Assembly (NCBI RefSeq): GCF_024763615.1
Contig: NC_077222.1
Coordinates: 106,177,417-106,241,416, forward strand
Reading direction: 5' to 3'
Source: Phlebotomus papatasi
Lineage: Eukaryota > Arthropoda > Insecta > Diptera > Psychodidae
Length of the DNA: 64,000 bases
The notes beneath the pieces were generated by a model. It was given only the letters and a program-made list of their open reading frames with translations. It had not been told where the DNA came from and did not search any database. Position 1 is the first letter of the stretch. Every line of letters begins with the position of its first letter. A program made the position numbers and the translations under genes. This document shows positions 43,785 through 54,554 of the stretch, in pieces.

Positions 43785-44002
43785 GCTGGAAATTTCTTTC
43801 AAAAAAATTTGATGGAAATTATCTTGAATTGAATATGATTTTTGAAAGAAATTGCCTACATATTAGACAAATTTTCTTCAAAAACCTATCTTTTTGTCAA
43901 AAATTCATACATGTGTAGGCAAATTTTTTGATGCACATGCACACTTATTGAAGTTCATTTTTGACAAGAATTTCTCATATTGTGTAGACACCTTTAGAGG
44001 CC
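43785..44002. repeat. Degenerate family I-like sequence
   Basis: Repeated TTTTTGTCAAAAATTCA- and TTTTTGACAAGAATT-type blocks, GTGTAGGCAAATTTT, and the end TGTGTAGACACCTTTAGAGG. Fits a decayed family I element. Frames at 43709-44175 are shadows. Confidence 0.4.
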
Positions 44003-44689
44003 ATGAACCTTTTGGGATACTACCAGGGCAATTCATTAAAAAAAAAAGAAAGTTCGGGAAAGATTTGAGTAAAAACTTCACCCTTAATGCCACGTTTCTC
44101 CATAAAGAAAATTGGTCAAATCCGTCTCCAGAATTGCCACGAACAAGACCTATACCAATGGATAGGCACTTGTAGCACTAAGGTTACAGACAGACCTAAC
44201 ACCGGAATATGCTAGAGCACTCTTCATCGCAGTCTCCCGGAATAGAACCACCAGTGCCCTTCCTAAAATAGAAGGAAAAATGGTCAAAACAATGAATTCT
44301 ATAAATGCATCTAATAATCTAGAAGCTCATACCTGATAGAAAATTATTGTTAACTTCATTAGTTATTCAATTTTTTCATTCAATTAAGCTAGATCGAAAA
44401 ATTCTTTGTGAGGATTGTTGGAAATACCTCTTTTCTGAAAGGAGTTATAATGTAAAATGATCTCATTTTGTATGAGGGTTACCAGAAGGGGTGATGGAGC
44501 AGGGGGTTGGTATACATGAATTAAAAGTCTTCTCTAAGTGTTGTTTCCACGCCGAATTTCAGCATTCTACCTCTGCTTAGAAAGAAGTTATAAAGCAAAA
44601 TACGGGTGAGAGGAAAGTGTGATATGTATGGATAAAAAGTTTAAGTCACACACTAACCCGAACCGAATATGCATTCGGCGGAATTTTGT
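44003..44689. other. Non-coding DNA
   Basis: No repeat or gene recognised. Confidence 0.5.
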
Positions 44690-44890
44690 ACTTTCGTGAT
44701 TCTTCCTTTTCGGGATTTTGACTTTTTGAGATTTCGAACAATTTGGGATTCCGGCGTTTGCTATTTTGGCCCCTTCATTATTTTGGCGTTCGAGATTTTG
44801 ACTTTTTTAAACTTTGACCCATTCACGATTTTGGCTTTCAGGATTTTGGTTCTTTCGAGATTTTGGATTTCGGGATTTTCACCGGGATCC
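44690..44890. repeat. Solo 17-bp unit array, family B, without core
   Basis: Irregular GGGATTTTGACTTTTTG, GAGATTTTGACTTTTTT, CGATTTTGGCTTTCAGG and GGATTTTGGTTCTTTCG units, ending CGGGATTTTCACCGGGATCC, the family B terminus. No element core is present. Frames at 44669-44994 translate the units. Confidence 0.75.
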
Positions 44891-45093
44891 ATAAGCACCT
44901 TCCCAAAAAATATCGTACTGAATTCGAAACACACCTTTAAAGAATACTGCGAGTGCTGTATGTAATTGTTTCCGGAAATAATGAAGCTACACAAAAAATC
45001 AAAATGTAAAGCTTTTTTCCTTAATCATTTAAAGATAAGAGGTAACTTTTTCTGACTTATTAGAGAAAAATGTAATTTTCGAATTGTAATTAT
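44891..45093. other. Non-coding DNA
   Basis: AT-rich; AAGTCAGAAAAAGTTACC (reversed, 45040-45060) may be the inner part of the broken piggyBac-type MITE that follows. Confidence 0.4.
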
Positions 45094-45290
45094 TTTGGAA
45101 CACCGGTGTTCCAATTATTATCCCTAAAGGCCTCTACACATTGGGAGCAATTTTTGTCAAAAATTGCATTTTTGACAGAATTTTGACGTTCCTGCCTACA
45201 GCACTGCAGCCAATTTCCTTCAAAAAAGCAATTTTTGACGAAAATTGTGCTCAATGTGTAGACACCTTAAAGGGCTAATTCATATTTTTT
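45094..45290 (-). repeat. End of a piggyBac-type MITE, interrupted by family I
   Basis: Read on the minus strand: TTAGCCCTTTAAGG, then the family I element, then CCTTTAGGGATAATAATTGG + AACACCGGTGTTCC. Compare TTAACCCTTTAAGGACGATTGGAACATCGG at the left end of 25602-26124. Only one end is recognisable. Confidence 0.5.
45125..45271. mobile_element. MITE family I, good copy
   Basis: TAAAGGCCTCTACACATTGG + GAGCAATTTTTGTC at the left; reversed right end TTAAGGTGTCTACACATTGA + GCACAATTTTCGTC. The phrase TTTTTGTCAAAAATTGC and inverse forms fill the arms. A CTGCAG-containing centre (GCACTGCAGCC) resembles GCAGCGTTGCAG at 53160. Confidence 0.8.
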
Positions 45291-46624
45291 GTCAATTGTT
45301 TCTTTAAAGAATTATGAATATTTTTATTAGTTTTTCTTCAGTCCTGAAAGAACATTTTGGCAGGGGATTAGAATAAATTACATCCTGTGAAGAAAAGTCA
45401 AATACAAAGAAAGATTTTCATGTGCTCAATCTTTAGCTAAAATTTCATTTCATTTCATAAATTTCACATTTGACCTTGAAAACACCTATTGAGAATTATT
45501 CAATGTCACACATATTTCTGATTAAATATTTGGATTACAATTCCTATTTTTAGATCAGAGGAAAGTAAAAAAAAAAAGAAAAACGAGTAAAAGAGCAACT
45601 GAAATTGTGTGTCTAAAATACTAAATGAGCGATCTTATACTTCATTTCCAGATTTTCCGCAATTCCCAAGATAACTCGCTTTCCCTCAAATTTTGTCTAT
45701 AAATAAGTCAATAACTGATCAAAGACTTAATCATTGAGAAAAAGCTTTCCTGTGTATCTGGTTTTGACATTTTTTCATACAAAAATCAGCTGGAGATGAA
45801 TTTTGAGAAAAGGATTCAAGAAGATTTTTCTTTTATTCATACTTTATTTGTATATTTTCACCCTTCAGTGCCTCTAATATTTCCCTCAAACACTCTCCTG
45901 AATTCATTCACACCCTCAGTTCTGTATCCAAATACACGATTCTTTTTTTTTCTCCATCCTTCTGAATTTCATGTTATCCCATGTGACATCCACACACTCT
46001 ACTCGCATAAATAAAAGAAACATTCAGCAGTGATTCAAAATGTTCACAGTACACTCGAAAATGGTCTGTAACATTATTTTTCTCACTCGTCAGAACAGCC
46101 TCAAGTTCTTTTTCTTGGGGTCCCCATCGGCTTTTTTGATAGAGTTGAAATGAATGTGCAACATGGTGAAGGAGCAAGAAATGTAACATTTTCATCAAAC
46201 AACCCCCCTTTCACAAAAAAGAAAACCCTGCCATTCACCAAAGAGCTACAATCTTCCATAAAGAGGCATATTGAGCAAATATTTGAATGGAGGAAAAGGC
46301 AAAAAGAGTGTATGTCAAAGCAGTATTTGAAATATTCAGTATTCGGCTGCCATCAAAAAAATGTATCGGCTTAGAAATTTACACTTAAGCTCTATATATG
46401 AGAGGTGAAGCATAAAATTTCATGCCAACTCATCCAAAATAGAATTGCTTTTCACAGCTTTTCCCGTCACATTCGGTGACTTTCTCTTTTTTCCGCCCCT
46501 CTGGCTCAATACCACCCCACGCAATCTATCTAAAATCGTTCTGCTTGCATCAAATTTCATCTGCAAATTTTCAACATTTTTGAAATGCAAATTATAACAC
46601 AATCGTACAGAATCTGTATGTTCA
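45291..46624. other. Non-coding DNA
   Basis: Short frames at 45796-46014 and 46150-46374 (plus) and 45974-46198 and 46420-46602 (minus) show no domain. No repeat recognised. Confidence 0.5.
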
Positions 46625-46760
46625 TAGTCAGAGTTTGATTCTCCAAAAGTGTCTTGACTGAAAAATAAATAAATTTCTATCAGTAAAAAGTATCGTTAAT
46701 ATCCATTAAATTCAAAGTTAATTTCGAATTTTCGAACTAAACTTTCGCACGAGTAAATAT
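46625..46760. repeat. Dispersed repeat R2, 5' part
   Basis: GTCAGAGTTTGATTCTCCAA, AAGTGTCTTGACTG and TTCGAATTTTCGAACTAAAC match the start of R2 at 22668 and 7917. Confidence 0.5.
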
Positions 46761-46870
46761 ATATCTTTATTTTGGTTTTATAACCTATCTTCGAATTTTT
46801 TAAACTCCGGTTGCGAATAGACAAACTTCACTAAAACAATCAAAACCGTTATTATTTCAACAAAACATAG

Positions 46871-47158
46871 TTCCGGTCAAAATCCCGAAAACCAAAATTC
46901 CGAAAGCCATAATAACGAACGCCAAAATTCCGAAAATCAAAATCCCGAATGGACGAAAATCCCGAAAGGGCCAAAATCCTGAAAGCCAAAATCCTGAATC
47001 CTTGAAAGTGTCATAGCTACTCCCACGATTGCACCAGCTCTTGCTAAAGGCAACAGAAAATTTTCTGTGTCTTGTGAAATTATTCTAGATATCTTCCATA
47101 TAATTTCATTCCTTTCAGGATTTTATACATTCATAATTTTGGCTTTCGGAATTTTGAC
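46871..47158. mobile_element. Family B MITE, second copy, longer left arm
   Basis: Left arm: about seven units such as GCCAAAATTCCGAAA and GACGAAAATCCCGAAAGG starting at TTCCGGTCAAAATCCCG. Core TCATAGCTACTCCCACGATT and TTCTGTGTCTTGTGAAATTA. Right arm short: CATTCATAATTTTGGCTTTC + GGAATTTTGAC. The core matches 7650-7745 in reverse. Arm length differs between copies, so the unit number is variable. Confidence 0.8.
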
Positions 47159-47164
47159 TACCTC

Positions 47165-47640
47165 CGTTTCGGAGGACCCCCTGTAGGTCTACCCAAGAAT
47201 TGTTAACATATGCCCCTAATTTTCCCCCTACCTCTAATATTTCCGTCCTAAACCTTGTTTTTTGAATTGCTCGAAAACGCACCGTAAGATTTTTTTTTTC
47301 ATTTTTGATATGTTTTAGCGATCATCCAATTGAACATTTCGTCCTTATACGAAAATACCGCTGAATCATTCCTAATAACGATTTGTTATGGGCAAAGGCC
47401 AAAATGGTCTTGAGAGAGGATTTCCAATTTGAACTCGTATAAAGGGTTTTTGAGTGTTCGATAAAACTGAACCGCTTGGAATGGGTTCAAAACCGGTAAC
47501 AAACCGGTTCATAACCGATAACTAATTTTTATCCGAAATTCAATTATATTACTCCCAAGGTATTTTGGGCAATATTTTGAGTTATTTATAACTCGGTTCA
47601 AATCGGTTGTGAACCGGTTATGAACCAATTATTATTTTAA
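47165..47640. repeat. Dispersed repeat R1, most complete copy
   Basis: GGAGGACCCCCTGTAGGTCT, ATTGCTCGAAAACGCACCGT, CATTTCGTCCTTATACGAAA, ATTCCTAATAACGATTTG, GGCCAAAATGGTCTTGAGAG, then GGTAACAAACCGGTTCATAA and GGTTGTGAACCGGTTATGAA. It covers landmarks of both the 17930 and 30400 copies, at least 475 bases. Confidence 0.7.
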
Positions 47641-47815
47641 CTATTATGAATCGAATCGAGACACTTTATTCGTATTACAAAGCAATCTACAACGTGCTCG
47701 TGTTGGAAGAATTCACTGATCGTAAATCGCCTGGGAACGCCTTTCTTACAGTATGGATGCTTCTTTCATGTTCCCGGGGGTTTTGGGCAGAGGTGGTACA
47801 TTTATTAGGAGGAAG
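47641..47815. other. Non-coding DNA
   Basis: The 78-codon frame 47646-47882 begins here but runs into MITE family J. Not supported. Confidence 0.45.
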
Positions 47816-48026
47816 TGGCGCACTTCTGAATTGGGGCACTTTTGAAATTGAACTGTTTCGTCTTTCGATAAATTCTAACTGAATCTTACCACGATATAAT
47901 TCAGCTTCTCAAACCGACTGGTAAGCTAACTTACAGGAAGGTAAAGCTCAATTCTATTTAAAATTATGTGAAAAAAATCCAATTTCAAAAGTGCCCTAAT
48001 TCAAAGGTGCTCCACTTCTTTATCTA
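47816..48026. mobile_element. MITE family J, copy 2
   Basis: TAGGAGGAAGTGGCGCACTT + CTGAATTGGGGCACTTTTGA at the left; reversed right end TAGATAAAGAAGTGGAGCAC + CTTTGAATTAGGGCACTTTT. Core CGATATAATTCAGCTTCTCA. Confidence 0.78.
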
Positions 48027-48063
48027 ATTTGAAAATGTCTTGTCCTAGATATTTAGTTGTTTG

Positions 48064-48153
48064 CACCGGGCAGGACTTGAACTGTGAGTCAAGCCGGGAA
48101 TCTATCCGATCAAAAGCCAAAATTCTTGCCTATTGCGTCACTGAGATCCCCCT
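48064..48153 (-). mobile_element. tRNA-derived SINE head (or tRNA pseudogene)
   Basis: Minus strand: GGGATCTCAGTGACGCAATA + GGCAAGAATTTTGG looks like an A-box region, and CACAGTTCAAGTCCTGCCCG about 50 bases later contains a good B box (GTTCAAGTCC). Spacing is too long for a normal tRNA, so a SINE or decayed tRNA is likelier. Unlike the SINE at 28390-28853. Confidence 0.4.
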
Positions 48154-48210
48154 TAGATAGACGATACTAAGCTAATTAAAGAGCTTCGAAGAGAGAAAAC
48201 CATTCCAAAG

Positions 48211-48230
48211 CCAAGCCAAGCCAAGCCAAA
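48211..48230. repeat. AAGCC pentanucleotide microsatellite
   Basis: Four AAGCC units in a row, AAGCCAAGCCAAGCCAAGCC. Confidence 0.8.
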
Positions 48231-48408
48231 CCTATTCGAAAATCTACCGTAAGCTTAAAGTGCAAGTTCACGTACTCACCGCTTTAGCGCTGATTTTTCT
48301 GCCATTTCGAATTTCGATATTCTTGACACTTAAATTGTCAATAATGTCAACAATAATGTGAAAACGTTTGCTGCAAAAATTGAATTTGTGTATAGTTTTG
48401 TGGAATTT

Positions 48409-49319
48409 TAGGGTAGAGTAAGTACTTTTCGCCACCTTAAGGTTTGATACCCTTATAATTCTTACACTTTTTGTCGAAATAAAATGAAATTTTGTGTACA
48501 AGTGCTTTGAAGCATTGTCTCTCTATTGAACCGAGAGACTTTCCGGAAACTTTTGAGTATCTAGTTGAAAATGTACATTTCCTGCAACAATGCATGTTTC
48601 AGTACTTTTCGCCACCTTGTAAACACTTTTTCGCCATTCGTGTAAGCACTTTTTCGCCACTTGTTTTTAATTGAAATTTAAAAAACAGCAGCTTTCGAAA
48701 ACCTCAAAAAGTACACGGTACAGTACTTTTCTTATTTAACACCGATATTACACAATTATTAGAGTATTTCGAATGATTTTTTGCATATTTTTTATTTGCG
48801 ACAAAAATCAATTGAAAATTACGCCTGTTTCAACTAAATTCCGCGAGGAGCGCCACTTGTAAAATGCTTGGAAAAATGAGTGGCGAAAAGTACTTACACA
48901 ACCGAAAAAAGTAAGCCCTATTTCGCTACATCCGTATTCTTTTATTTTTTTGAAAAACATTATTAAAAATAATATTAGAAAAAAGCTTAGTTAATAACGG
49001 ATTAACTTTCAGTGAAAAAATATCGAATACTGTACTGAAAGAACATAAAATAATGCAAGACAATTTGTCTGAGCGTTCACAAGTTTATTAAGAACTCCAT
49101 ATTTTTTTGCGACTGTTCACCTTGTCGACAATTTCTTTAATTAACTTGCAAAAAATCTAGTCGGTGGAGCATCTGATATGGTTTTCTGATTCATTTGCCT
49201 AGAGGTCACGAAATAACACTCATTTCGTAGTTCCACGAACTCATAATTGTCTTAAAATGTGATTTTAATTTAGGTGGCGAAAAAGGGCTTACTGGCGAAA
49301 AAGTACTGACTCTACCCTA
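48409..49319. mobile_element. 911-bp inverted-repeat element, CTTTTTCGCCAC phrase
   Basis: Left TAGGGTAGAGTAAGTACTTT + TCGCCACC; reversed right end TAGGGTAGAGTCAGTACTTT + TTCGCCAG. Phrase CTTTTCGCCAC or its inverse GTGGCGAAAAG occurs at about 48425, 48605, 48628, 48650, 48881, 49273 and 49294. Most copies are tied to GTAAGNACTTT or GTAAACACTTT. No transposase frame. The 60-codon frame 48492-48674 is not supported. Matches 59784-60684 in length, ends and phrase layout. Confidence 0.8.
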
Positions 49320-50860
49320 GGATGGCAGAACGTTTTAATTGGAATTGTAATCAAAGGTATATCCTTTTCATGAATTTACTGAAAGCCTGTCGGTTTAAAG
49401 GTTCGAACTTCGAACGGGTTTTTTAGGTGAGTTTCTTTGTGATACCTTCAAATTGGTAAAGGAAAACCTCAACCAGATAGAGCTCTCAAATCGGGAAGAT
49501 TATTACTGATCGAGAGGAATGTGTCCCTAATGTTTCTGGCATAGTAACGGACTTGCGACAGTTAATGACGTTATGCTATACAAACTGGCCAATCGCCACT
49601 TTGTGCAACAGCGTCTTAGTAGGGGATCTTATGGCTGTCAAGTACCTCGTGGGCCTTAGTAAAATCGATTCTCTCCATTTGAATTTTTGAGACTTCCTTG
49701 CGGAAATAACTGTCAAAATTTCTGCAATATGTCAGATATTGACATAATGCATGACAGTTCAAGCCACATTGACTTAATATCAGATGGCGCTGTGACTGAT
49801 GGTCGGGACATTTTGAATTTCAATTTCGGTTGGAAAAGTCATAACAATTGGTAGAAATTCTTGGAATTCATATCCAAGGTTTTCTTCTAAGCTTTTTATT
49901 AGATCTTTTACTGCATTAGAATTTAGACCTTCATAATTCTGCAAACAGTTATGTTCGGAAGTGTACCAATAATCTTCTTCATACTTCACTTTAACGCTAA
50001 ATAAGCAGTAATGTATTTTTTATTTATTCCGAGATTCTCATCACATTTTATTCAACCAAACTTTGAACTAAACTGAATTTGAAATTCAGACATTATCTCA
50101 AAATTTTCATATTTCACAGTACATAAATTTCGAGATAATTTCGATCCGGTATTTTTCAAAAAGCTTATGATGAACCCAATAAAGACAATAAATTGAGAGC
50201 CAATTTATCTGTAAATCATCAAAAGCAAGGAAGTATTCTTCAAAGGCATTTCTGAACAGAACAATAAAGTAAAACTTTTAATTGAATAAACTTGTATTAC
50301 AGAAATAATTTTGCACTCATATCTTTGCTCATTTCCTCTACACAAAATACAATTTTCCTCTCTAAACTTTGAGGAAAATTCAATTTTGTAACATTCACCT
50401 TCAACGTTGGAGCATCAAAATTAAATTTTGAAGAATTTAATGATGACACAAAACCAATATGAACCAAAAGCTCTAACATCGCGATAGTCTCTTCTCAATT
50501 TCCTCTGGCTCACACTCAACAAATTCAGACTCTCTTTAATGCTCATATTCACACGATTCTGCAAAACATTATCGATTTCGCGTATTCAACAGCAAAATGT
50601 TATTCCTCTTGTCATCATCCAGGAGCCATGGGATGCATTGTGAAACGAAAGGGTGGGTTGAAAGTCGATTTCTGGAGCTTTTCTTGCATGCAAATATAGC
50701 AAAAGTAATGGAGAAGTGGAACGATCACACTTTCGAAATGACAATAGCCTTGCCTAAGTACTTTTAAGAGAACACAAATATTGTTTTATGGAAGAAAAGT
50801 ATAAGAGAAACAATGCATTGCAGCTTTTGAGATTGCTCGAAATCATGAATTCGATGCTTT
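49320..50860. other. Non-coding DNA
   Basis: Minus frames at 49780-49989 and 50297-50479 show no domain. CAGATGGCGCTGTG at 49783 resembles a sequence at 54228 (AGATGGCGCTGTG). Nothing else is recognised. Confidence 0.5.
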
Positions 50861-51005
50861 ACCCTAAAAACTATAAATCGGTCCCTTATCGGTTTAAAAT
50901 CCATAGGAACAAGTTAGAATTTATCCAAAATTCCAAGACCTTTCAAATGAATCCAAATTTATCCCAATCGGTTATGAAATACACCGTCAAGAGCTCTTTG
51001 AACGT
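50861..51005. repeat. R1-related fragment
   Basis: CGGTCCCTTATCGGTTTAAA, AAAATTCCAAGACCTTTCAA, ATGAATCCAAATTTATCCCA and ATCGGTTATGAAA match the R1-related units at 23949-24003. The 73-codon frame 50788-51009 covers it and is not a gene. Confidence 0.5.
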
Positions 51006-51556
51006 TTAAAATTTAAAAAAAAATAATAAATAAATAAAACGAATATGTCGAAGAATCAAGAAACAAAAGGATTAGACATTTACATTGATTTCTTCATGGA
51101 GTTCGAGCTAGAAAAAAAGCATTCGATGCAAATGTGATATTTCACATTATCGAGAATCCCATCTTAAATATTTCATCTGCATATTTCGCACCATCTTGAG
51201 AACTTCAAACATCATTTTTGATGACGTGAAACACTACAGAAAATAAAATTCATATTGAAGATGGGAAACATCTTGAACTTTTTCCATTCAATAGCTAAAG
51301 TTATAGACGCCATGGGCTGAAATTGTGTCATCCTTCCTAAACACAACTTTCGCGTGACTCTCAATATGCTAAAGGAGCACCAGAGAAAGCACCAAAATGA
51401 AAGTCAAAAGCTGAATGTGCGCTCACAATGTGGGTGGAAATTTATTAGAATTGGAAATTAATTGAATAGATTGTCCTATCTTTGCCAAAAGAGTAACACG
51501 AAATTTGACTATATACTCATACAGATAACTGCAAAAGTTAAAATACAAAAAAAAAT
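51006..51556. other. Non-coding DNA
   Basis: AT-rich, nothing recognised. Confidence 0.5.
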
Positions 51557-51728
51557 TAAGGGAACTGTACCAAATTTCGGACAGTTTGCAATTTCGGCCA
51601 CTTATTTTTTTCCTCAAATTTACATAAATATTTAGTTTTTGCATACTCTGGAAGTTACTTTTAGGGGAACTGTGCTAAATTTCGGCCAGCTTTCAATTTC
51701 GTCCACTTTGACTATAACTTCGGCCAAG
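51557..51728. repeat. Two solo ends of AATTTCGGCC-type elements
   Basis: TAAGGGAACTGTACCAAATT + TCGGACAGTTTGC at 51557 and TAGGGGAACTGTGCTAAATT + TCGGCCAGC at 51662, in the same orientation. Each resembles the GGCCAGCTTGC-type terminus at 38017 (with TCCTCAAATTT and TTTTTGCATACTCT following the first). No partner ends were found, so these are truncated copies. Confidence 0.6.
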
Positions 51729-51813
51729 CAACTAAATTAAACAAAATTATGGATTTAATCGTCGAATTGTCAATGAAATTTTTGTCTCTTAAATATTTAA
51801 TTTTTGTGGAATG

Positions 51814-52243
51814 TAGGGTAAGTGTGCCAAATTTCGGCATAGTTGCATTCAAGCGTCAAAGTCTCAAGTTTGAAATGTAATATTTTAAATTCAAATTGAT
51901 TTTTTTTAATTCTTTCTTTTTAAAGAGTGTTGCTTGGAACCTTGTAGACAGTTTACCATCTTTATTTACTCTAAAATGATTCTAACACATTTTAAAATGA
52001 ATAAAAATGTAGACATAGCTTGGTGCCCTATTCCGGCCACCTTCATTCTCATAGTTCCTTGCCTTTCGGGAATTCTTCCAATATGTTTTTCACATTTTCT
52101 CGTTTGTCGAAGCTACACTTTTTGTTATTCTTTTGCATTGTATAATCTCTAGAGTACGTAAGATCAAAAAGTTCTTGGAAATTAGAGGAATAAAAAAGGT
52201 GGCCGAAATTGCAAGCTGGCCGGAATTTGACACACTTATCCTA
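51814..52243. mobile_element. AATTTCGGCC-phrase MITE, complete copy
   Basis: Left TAGGGTAAGTGTGCCAAATT + TCGGCATAGTTGC; reversed right end TAGGATAAGTGTGTCAAATT + CCGGCCAGCTTGC. 430 bases. Aligns in reverse with 38017-38634 and shows that the block at 38383-38570 there is an insertion. The 72-codon frame 51934-52152 is not conserved between the copies. Confidence 0.82.
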
Positions 52244-52970
52244 TTAAAGCACAAAAAGCATTAAATTTTACATATAATTCGAATTAAAAATTCCAGATTT
52301 AATTTTCGAATTAAAAAAATGGAGTAATGGTGTGAATAAATTTTCAACAACTCAAATAAAATATCTTTTTTGCAATCTACACTAAAAATCTTTCTTTTTC
52401 AAACTTCCAAATACTTTTGCTGGTGTCTGTAAACTGAGTTTTGGCACTTTTTCGCTTTTCTAGCTGGTTTTCAACACAATATCCACCCACAGAATTTAGA
52501 TGAGAAGCTTGAAAATCCAATCTGAAGGCAACACACCAGCAAAAGAGAACAGATAACACCTACTCCAAAGTAAATTGAAAAAGGAGGAACACTCTTCTGG
52601 AATATTTTACACAAGTTGGAGTTTCATCCTCTAAAACCAGAGAGGTAAAATTTAAATTGCAATAGTCTCTAAAAAATAAAAATAAGTGCTGCAAAAAAAT
52701 AGAAAAAAAAAGTTCAAATGGAGGTTTTGGATAAATTTTCCCACTCGGTTTCGAATCTCTCACAGAAAACTTCCACAGAGTGGTCACTTATCGTGGGAGT
52801 ATTGAGGGAAAATTTACAATTTAACACCCCTCCACCTTGCTTGCATATCAACCTCAATTTGCCAAATGGGAAGACGGGGATATTTTGGACTGGAAACTAA
52901 TTTAGTAACTGGATTTATTTAATCCGGGTTGAGACAGATGAAAACGGACTAAATCCTTACATTTTGTTTA
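52244..52970. other. Non-coding DNA
   Basis: Frames at 52377-52559 and 52560-52787 (minus) and 52718-52900 (plus) are short and without domain. Nothing recognised. Confidence 0.5.
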
Positions 52971-53099
52971 AACTTTTTCTTTTTAAGCAACTTCTGTCAA
53001 AATGACATTTTGACAGAATTTTGACATTTGCTGATTTTGACATTTTGAAGATCATTTCCTTCAAAACAGAAATTTTTGACGAAAACCGTTCCCAATTAT
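52971..53099. repeat. Family I-like degenerate sequence
   Basis: CTTCTGTCAAAATGACATTT, TGACAGAATTTTGACATTTG and AAATTTTTGACGAAAACCGT recall the arms of family I, which stands complete immediately to the right. Confidence 0.45.
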
Positions 53100-53238
53100 G
53101 GCCTCTACACATTGGGAGCAATTTTTGTCAAAAATTGCTTTTTTGAAGGAAATTCCCTGCAGCGTTGCAGGGGGAAACGTCAAATTTCTGTCAAAAACGC
53201 AATTTTTGACGAAAATTGCTGCCAATGTGTAGACGCCT
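53100..53238. mobile_element. MITE family I, good copy
   Basis: GGCCTCTACACATTGGGAGC + AATTTTTGTCAAAAATTGC at the left; reversed right end GGCGTCTACACATTGGCAGC + AATTTTCGTCAAAAATTGC. The first 30 bases are identical to 45129 onward. The 80-codon frame 53076-53318 spans it and is not a gene. Confidence 0.82.
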
Positions 53239-54199
53239 TTATGTACAGGACCCTTAAATTTGGTAAAAATATATTCCGTTTTGAAGTAAAATTGACAAAA
53301 TTGATTTTTTTTACTTAATTTTCAAGGTAAATTATTTGCCATGCAGACGTTTCTTCAAATTTTTCATCTCCTACTTTTCAATCAAAAGTTTAAGTAGAAG
53401 GTTCGTGATCGAATAACCCCAACTCTCTCTTACAATTTGCATCAAAGATTAAGCCAATTTGAATTGATTAAACCTCCAATTTTAGGCCAACTTCCACTTC
53501 CGTCCGCTTCTCACACAATCTGGAACCACCTTTCCCACCTTTCTGGCCACGTCCTTTCAGTGCTTTGGTCAAACTTCACCATATGTCCAATTCACCCTTC
53601 CATGTGTCCACTTTGTGAATCCCCCTTGGCGGCCAAACATTCATGCATTTACTGGAAAGCAGCTCATGCTGCTCTCAATTTTCCCATCTGACAAATTTTC
53701 CACTTTCTACAAAACTCCAGTCATTCATCGTTCACCAATGTGAACAGCCATTCCCCCCCAATTGAGATGATGAAGCGAGAAATTCCATCACACATCAATT
53801 TCATCCTATAAAATTCATCCGTAAATGTCATTCAGGAGCAATGTGTTGTGCCTATTTTGTACCCAACACCCCTCATAACCAGTATTTCATACGCAAAATA
53901 TTGCTTTGGGAGCATATGGAAGAGCAAAAATAAAGAGAATATGGTGACATTGTCTGAATAGCCAAGTCCACGGACCGTGAAATTATTAAGCAAAACCAGG
54001 GATGGTCTATGTTCCTTTACATTACGCCTTAAATCGTTATACATTCTTTACAAAAGAATGACTTTGTAAAGAAAAATGAATAACAAATTCATTCCATTTG
54101 GATAAGTAATGGCAATTGTGGTTATTTCCTGCTAAAACTCAGTGGTCAGATGATATTTCTCTCTGTGATTTACCTAGATACCGGCTGTCGATCTTCGAT
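53239..54199. other. Non-coding DNA
   Basis: An 84-codon plus frame (53437-53691) and a 70-codon minus frame (53832-54044) have no recognised domain. 53500-53780 is C-rich. Not supported as genes. Confidence 0.45.
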
Positions 54200-54554
54200 G
54201 ACCCCCCTATAAGTCTATATACTCAAGAGATGGCGCTGTGTTTGTTATTCCTTAGTTTTGTTCTTTAAAATTATTCTTTTATTTATTTCGAAGATAATAT
54301 ACTGATGATGGTGGCACAACGTTCCAAAGAGGAACTTAGGCCTTCTCGGAAGGAGAGTTCGGGACATCCCTGCGGTTGCCCGTCCCATGCCCCGTGGAAT
54401 CAAGTGCAGTCAGTCACATTGGATGTAATTCAAACCCCTTTAACGCCAGAAAATTCTCGTTGACCTAAAGGAGATATCGACACGAAGCACTTCCATCACA
54501 AAGATTGATACTTTGATTGGTACTTTTAAATGTTCAGAAAACTTTTTTTTTCAA
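54200..54554. repeat. R1 box and GC-richer retroelement-like segment
   Basis: GATGACCCCCCTATAAGTCT at 54197-54216 is the R1 box, followed by AGATGGCGCTGTG. From 54305 the DNA turns GC-richer (GATGGTGGCACAACGTTCCA, AAGAGGAACTTAGGCCTTCT, CCCGTCCCATGCCCCGTGG). I cannot assign it; it reads like the 3' part of a retroelement leading into the LINE-like end at 54555. Confidence 0.35.

Noticed and set aside
53437..53691. 84-codon plus-strand frame as an exon
   Set aside because: C-rich sequence keeps it open; no flanking splice sites of quality and no domain.
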